64,000 nt of DNA, from positions 27,996,749-28,060,748 of the forward strand of contig NC_134884.1 in NCBI RefSeq assembly GCF_041734735.1, in the 5' to 3' direction. The notes under the pieces are model-generated. The model was given only the letters and a program-made list of their open reading frames with translations. It ran no database searches and was not told where the DNA came from. The stretch is from Babylonia areolata. Lineage: Eukaryota; Mollusca; Gastropoda; Neogastropoda; Buccinidae. Positions 63,544-64,000 of this stretch are shown here, piece after piece. A program made the position numbers and the translations under genes. Position 1 is the stretch's first letter; each line of letters begins with the position of its first letter.

Positions 63544-64000
63544 CCACCACCCCAAACATCCCATAATTATGCACACTCCTGATTTGGGTTGCATAAGCGA
63601 TTTTTGCAGCAAGCATCACGTCTGCTCCACATCGAAATCCCCCCCACCCCCAACCCCCCAACGTCAACACTTTTTACATATTATACTTTGGACTAAGCAA
63701 ACTCAGCTAACAACATTCCTCATCCTACGTCCATGGAATCAGCAAAGAGTTAGGAACGCTCTGAACTCCTAAGCAATCTTAACGCCTGCAACCAAAAAAA
63801 AAAAAAAAGAAAAAAAGAAAAAAAGATCGCTCATGCTACTCGACCACCAAGCCCAGGAGGTCCCCTCAAAGTCTGGTGACCCCCCCAACCCACCCAACTC
63901 ACTTGTCCGACAGCTGTTTGAGGCAGTTGTAGCTGACGTCCAGACGGACCATGAAGAAACAGTCCCCCACCCAGCCCGGCAGACTGGTCAGCCGGTTACT
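47301..64000 (-). CDS. PHLPP: PHLPP-type leucine-rich-repeat protein phosphatase, partial at 5' end
   Basis: Nine exons on the minus strand join in frame to 1255 codons plus stop, entering the window mid-LRR. In mammals PHLPP enzymes dephosphorylate the hydrophobic motif of Akt and PKC. Residues 1-250 are leucine-rich repeats ([60 protein letters not shown]). Residues 285-558 are the PP2C-like domain ([65 protein letters not shown]). Residues 558-1255 form a tail rich in Ser, acidic and Pro runs. The tail ends ITYL, a class I PDZ-ligand pattern like the DTPL end of human PHLPP1. Introns are phase 2 except those before 55685 and 49673 (phase 0). RA and PH domains should lie upstream of 64000. 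Which vertebrate paralogue it matches cannot be told. Confidence 0.93.
49755..50050 (+). mobile_element. SINE-like S7 copy
   Basis: cgtttcagtttcaagg, tactgattcatatacgctac, then acatc-rich sequence and gaccgacgcaaaacatccaa. The start and end blocks match 37085-37215; the middle has expanded with tacatcatat-like repeats. Confidence 0.55.
50300..50345 (-). mobile_element. SINE S4 fragment
   Basis: Reverse complement of atggccttagtggtcgg, ctgggctataaacatgattt. Only the promoter-like part remains, in the PHLPP intron 70 bp from exon 50417-50732. Confidence 0.55.
50417..50732 (-). CDS. PHLPP: PHLPP exon: central PP2C domain
   Basis: Acceptor cgttaccag|A, donor ACGGAG|gtgagg; phase 2 in, phase 0 out. 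It encodes [20 protein letters not shown], a His/Pro/Gly/Arg-rich insert of about 35 residues, then [20 protein letters not shown] and the segment ending KSGGIITE. The insert is absent from the mammalian proteins as I remember them and probably forms a surface loop. Confidence 0.94.
50741..50775. repeat. (GCAAT)n microsatellite 8 bp from the exon acceptor
   Basis: Six or seven aatgc pentamers lie directly upstream (in gene orientation) of the 50732 acceptor. Confidence 0.9.
50886..51400 (+). mobile_element. SINE-like S5 copy split by an S2 insertion
   Basis: S5 left half at 50886-50966 (tacttacatagcgtc ... cgctaattgctgtacat) and right half at 51336-51400 (cgggctgccaacctgg, gagccgactgacggctg), with S2 (50967-51335) between them. 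The order and orientation of the halves match intact S5 copies. Confidence 0.7.
50967..51335 (+). mobile_element. SINE S2, slightly 5'-truncated, nested in S5
   Basis: Begins in the A-box region (gcctaggaagcgagag), then the B box ggttcgaatcacggctc, core, and gataaaaagaaatacaaaac tail. It lacks about 20 bp of the head. Confidence 0.85.
51405..51520 (-). mobile_element. Diverged SINE S2 core
   Basis: agtggatttttctgcatc, ttttgcctgggacag, catgctgcacacacgggacc and gtctcatccgaatga: the S2 central domain inverted, with more changes than the other copies. From 51521 to 52039 no feature is recognised. Confidence 0.7.
52040..52135 (+). mobile_element. SINE S1 head fragment
   Basis: gttcgatccccggcgcacct, gatgggctaagggtgggtat, ttttccgatctctcgggtta: the B-box end and first body block of S1. 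Confidence 0.55.
52168..52189 (+). repeat. Poly-C run
   Basis: About 20 C in a row. Confidence 0.9.
52235..52857 (+). pseudogene. LINE remnant, CR1/L2-like reverse transcriptase C-terminal part
   Basis: From 52235 the frames give [13 protein letters not shown], then [14 protein letters not shown], then [63 protein letters not shown] and [13 protein letters not shown]-stop at 52855-52857. The last 178 codons (52321-52857) are open, but the first part needs frameshifts. The LQR-x-QN-S ... TL-x-YKC ... WN-x-x-PLSLR ... SFK-x-x-LKTHLF order is typical of CR1/L2-like LINEs. 5' truncated. The same family is represented at 9234-9345. Confidence 0.87.
52881..53125. mobile_element. TTAA-flanked MITE of piggyBac style
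   Basis: TTAA at 52881-52884 and 53122-53125 bracket terminal inverted repeats TCCTTTCACCGCCA and CCCTTTCACCGCCA (13 of 14 matching). The interior is 217 bp and non-coding. Both the CCYTTT-like start and TTAA duplication fit piggyBac-type non-autonomous elements. It lies directly after the LINE. Confidence 0.85.
53145..53220 (-). mobile_element. SINE-like S6 fragment
   Basis: gcgaaagcgctttgatttg, cctctgcacaagattcagc, actatataaatgataat, ending in (ATT)n. It is the inverse of 60881-60960. Confidence 0.6.
53237..53431 (-). CDS. PHLPP: PHLPP exon: start of PP2C catalytic motif
   Basis: Acceptor ctgtccatcag|A, donor CACAG|gtcagg; phase 2 both ends. It encodes [40 protein letters not shown] and the helix to [16 protein letters not shown] replaces the GVFDGDRN of human PHLPP1; the metal-binding Asp is kept. 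Confidence 0.94.
53455..53605. repeat. (CA)n tract and a two-copy repeat
   Basis: CA tract at 53455-53482, then two copies of a unit of about 60 bp ending gttgcatcaatataaacaaa (53505-53540 and 53550-53590). From 53606 to 54320 nothing is recognised. Confidence 0.85.
54330..54735 (+). repeat. Tandem repeat of about 37 bp
   Basis: About ten units of tattataacgaacatcgcaa, agagcatcgctacacag with small changes and one or two half-length units. It lies in the PHLPP intron 75 bp beyond the exon 54809 donor. Confidence 0.95.
54809..54943 (-). CDS. PHLPP: PHLPP exon: linker from LRRs to PP2C
   Basis: Acceptor tgtgtacag|G, donor ACAA|gtcagt; phase 2 both ends. It encodes [40 protein letters not shown] and GIRNK. 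The [14 protein letters not shown] end matches the conserved W-S-H-G-Y-T-E-A-S-G-V-K-N-K of human PHLPP1. Confidence 0.94.
54948..54981. repeat. (CA)n tract abutting PHLPP acceptor
   Basis: In the transcript this is a (UG)n run ending in UACAG at the splice site of 54943. Confidence 0.95.
55075..55530 (+). repeat. GGACACAG-type minisatellite
   Basis: Units of about 55 bp (cacggacacagccctgaaga, cacatggacacagaccgaca) at 55245-55510, preceded by looser gacagacatgg repeats. It ends about 25 bp before the exon 55555 donor. Long frames across it are artefacts. Confidence 0.95.
55555..55685 (-). CDS. PHLPP: PHLPP exon: last leucine-rich repeats
   Basis: Acceptor gctatctccag|GTG (phase 0), donor GTCAA|gtacgt (phase 2). 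It encodes [40 protein letters not shown] and EGVK. The GNP-x-L string is the same as in the last human repeat (LTGNPRLVLD). Confidence 0.95.
55681..56070 (+). repeat. 131-bp tandem repeat that copies a PHLPP splice acceptor
   Basis: agcacctggagatagcacgg, the complement of the acceptor plus first exon bases, starts at 55681, 55812 and (diverged) 55943, exactly 131 bp apart, with a weak fourth near 56069. Each unit also carries gcaatatattatactaatag and tgcaatgcagtgcaacac-like blocks. Confidence 0.93.
56171..56202 (-). pseudogene. Degenerate copy of the end of PHLPP exon 59206-59368
   Basis: 32 bp match 59207-59238 at 27 positions, including gccgaggagtt and aagctgggca uninterrupted. The donor that follows the real exon is not conserved here. 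The copy and the real exon end bracket about 3 kb of satellite. Confidence 0.6.
56203..57670. repeat. 60-bp satellite and degenerate CAATACAGTA repeats
   Basis: From about 56760 to 57600 a unit of exactly 60 bp (acaatgtcatgcaacacagt, acaacacaatgcaacacaat, ataacacaaaacattgcaac) is repeated, with shortened 50-bp units towards the right. 56203-56760 is a decayed version, and 57612-57660 is (CAGTA)n. Reading frames here are repeat artefacts. Confidence 0.96.
57745..59195. repeat. CACCACACTTCAACACCACAC minisatellite
   Basis: About 1.45 kb of short ccacaccacac and cttcaacaccac blocks in variable order, almost free of G except in cgcc variants. It makes a 602-codon His/Thr/Pro-rich frame on + and Cys/Val/Gly/Trp-rich frames on -; both are artefacts. 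It ends about 10 bp before a PHLPP exon donor. Confidence 0.97.
59206..59368 (-). CDS. PHLPP: PHLPP exon: leucine-rich repeats
   Basis: Acceptor cacgtgcctcag|G (phase 2), donor CTCAAG|gtaaat (phase 0). It encodes [40 protein letters not shown] and [14 protein letters not shown], about two and a half repeats. A (UG)n run of about 75 nt precedes the acceptor. Confidence 0.95.
59382..59455. repeat. (CA)n tract abutting PHLPP acceptor
   Basis: A pure CA run that becomes (UG)n about 14 nt upstream of the 59368 splice site. Further CA tracts lie at 59511-59543, 59692-59716, 59848-59890 and 59932-60060, and (CCCA)n at 60068-60200. Confidence 0.95.
59900..59932 (-). pseudogene. Copy of the end of PHLPP exon 60209-60406, with donor site
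   Basis: About 33 bp match 60207-60239 at 29 positions. On the minus strand it reads [11 protein letters not shown], against [12 protein letters not shown] in the real exon. A good donor (AG|gtcagt) follows. Upstream it passes directly into a (GT)n tract, so no acceptor exists. Confidence 0.75.
60209..60406 (-). CDS. PHLPP: PHLPP exon: leucine-rich repeats
   Basis: Acceptor tttccgtacag|A, donor GAGAG|gtctgt; phase 2 both ends. It encodes [40 protein letters not shown] and [20 protein letters not shown], then SVIEER. A GTGG-rich repeat follows the donor. Confidence 0.95.
60484..60615 (+). pseudogene. C2HC zinc-finger fragment flanked by a perfect 15-bp inverted repeat
   Basis: tttattctggtacag (60484-60498) and ctgtaccagaataaa (60601-60615) are exact inverted repeats. 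Between them the + strand encodes [20 protein letters not shown], then HTRRC, a C-x2-C-x12-H-x3-C finger. Such fingers occur near the end of some mollusc LINE proteins (inference). It is antisense to and inside a PHLPP intron. Confidence 0.55.
60731..60880 (+). pseudogene. Mobile-element-like C2H2 zinc-finger fragment, copy 2
   Basis: Nearly identical to 29350-29490: [30 protein letters not shown]-stop, then gcctgcctactcatccgtcgg. The only coding change seen in the finger is Ala to Thr. It is a dispersed copy, not a PHLPP exon. Confidence 0.6.
60881..60960 (+). mobile_element. SINE-like S6 fragment
   Basis: (AAT)n then ggtatttatatagcgctgaa, tcttgtgcagagacaaatca, tagcgctttcgcaccaaga. It is the inverse of 53145-53220. 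Confidence 0.6.
61085..61397 (-). mobile_element. SINE S2, 3'-shortened copy
   Basis: Minus-strand head at 61397 to the end of the core at about 61085; the last 60-80 bp of tail are missing. Confidence 0.82.
61531..61805 (+). mobile_element. SINE-like S3 copy
   Basis: Same blocks as 40566-40826, with a G-rich expansion at 61610-61660. Confidence 0.75.
61806..62075 (-). mobile_element. SINE S1 copy joined to S3
   Basis: Minus-strand S1 head (gcgacagccgagtggttaaag, reading from 62070 down) to the body. The 3' half beyond the aacatag block is replaced by S3. Confidence 0.75.
62220..62630. repeat. (CA)n-rich and C-rich simple sequence
   Basis: CA tracts with CACG variants at 62220-62425, a short CT run, a C run at 62498-62511 and CCACCACCC blocks to the exon donor at 62639. 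Confidence 0.93.
62640..62798 (-). CDS. PHLPP: PHLPP exon: leucine-rich repeats
   Basis: Acceptor ccctctgcag|A, donor CAGCAG|gtcggg; phase 2 both ends. It encodes [40 protein letters not shown] and [12 protein letters not shown], two repeats. Confidence 0.95.
62830..63840. repeat. Intron with poly-C runs and (CA)n tracts
   Basis: C runs at 62948-62974, CA tracts at 63190-63270 and 63490-63542, and an A-rich run at 63795-63825. No gene or mobile element is recognised otherwise. Confidence 0.85.
63903..64000 (-). CDS. PHLPP: PHLPP exon, cut by the window edge
   Basis: The visible part encodes [32 protein letters not shown] plus two bases, with donor ACAA|gtgagt. It continues beyond 64000 as part of a leucine-rich-repeat array. 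Confidence 0.93.

Noticed and set aside
1-64000. LTR elements, virus-like elements, telomeric repeats
   Set aside because: No paired long terminal repeats, no gag/protease/integrase motifs and no TTAGGG arrays were seen on reading both strands. A profile search would be needed to exclude very old traces.

Overview
This is eukaryotic, intron-rich genomic DNA, most likely from a mollusc and probably a gastropod. That assignment is an inference. It rests on two animal genes with canonical GT-AG introns, many tRNA-headed SINEs of the kind common in molluscs, several LINE remnants, and unusually heavy dinucleotide microsatellites and minisatellites. There are no prokaryotic genes and no CRISPR array, and I recognised no LTR or virus-derived element.

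Two genes are supported, arranged tail to tail. (1) On the + strand, seven exons from 26065 to 38481 encode about 260 residues of a carbonic anhydrase-related protein VIII (CA8/CARP VIII) orthologue. The frame carries through every junction, and Arg replaces the first zinc-binding His, as in the acatalytic vertebrate protein. About 30 N-terminal residues are missing; a weak candidate first exon ends at 17754. (2) On the - strand, nine exons from 64000 down to 47301 encode 1255 residues of a PHLPP-type protein (PH-domain leucine-rich-repeat protein phosphatase). The visible part covers the last leucine-rich repeats, the PP2C-like phosphatase domain and a long low-complexity tail. The RA/PH domains and first repeats lie beyond the right edge.

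Layout: 1-26 kb is gene-poor, with SINEs, LINE fragments (3980-4650, 6426-7667, 11529-11815, 12620-12790, 16500-17165, 18400-18705, 24810-25080) and microsatellites. 26-38.5 kb is CA8, whose introns hold a 1 kb and a 1.7 kb minisatellite. 38.5-47.3 kb is the intergenic spacer with a 43-bp satellite of about 38 copies, a TTAA-flanked MITE and a duplicated segment. 47.3-64 kb is PHLPP, with satellite-filled introns, SINEs, a LINE and a second TTAA-flanked MITE.

The most unusual signal is that tandem repeats repeatedly arise at, or contain, exon/intron junctions. The 1.7 kb CA8 minisatellite is an amplified copy of the 3' splice-site region of the next exon, and that last monomer is itself interrupted by a MITE. 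A PHLPP acceptor is repeated three times at 131-bp spacing. Two PHLPP exon ends have degenerate copies inside neighbouring introns. The last codons and stop of PHLPP lie inside a minisatellite. SINE family labels (S1 to S7) are local to this annotation.
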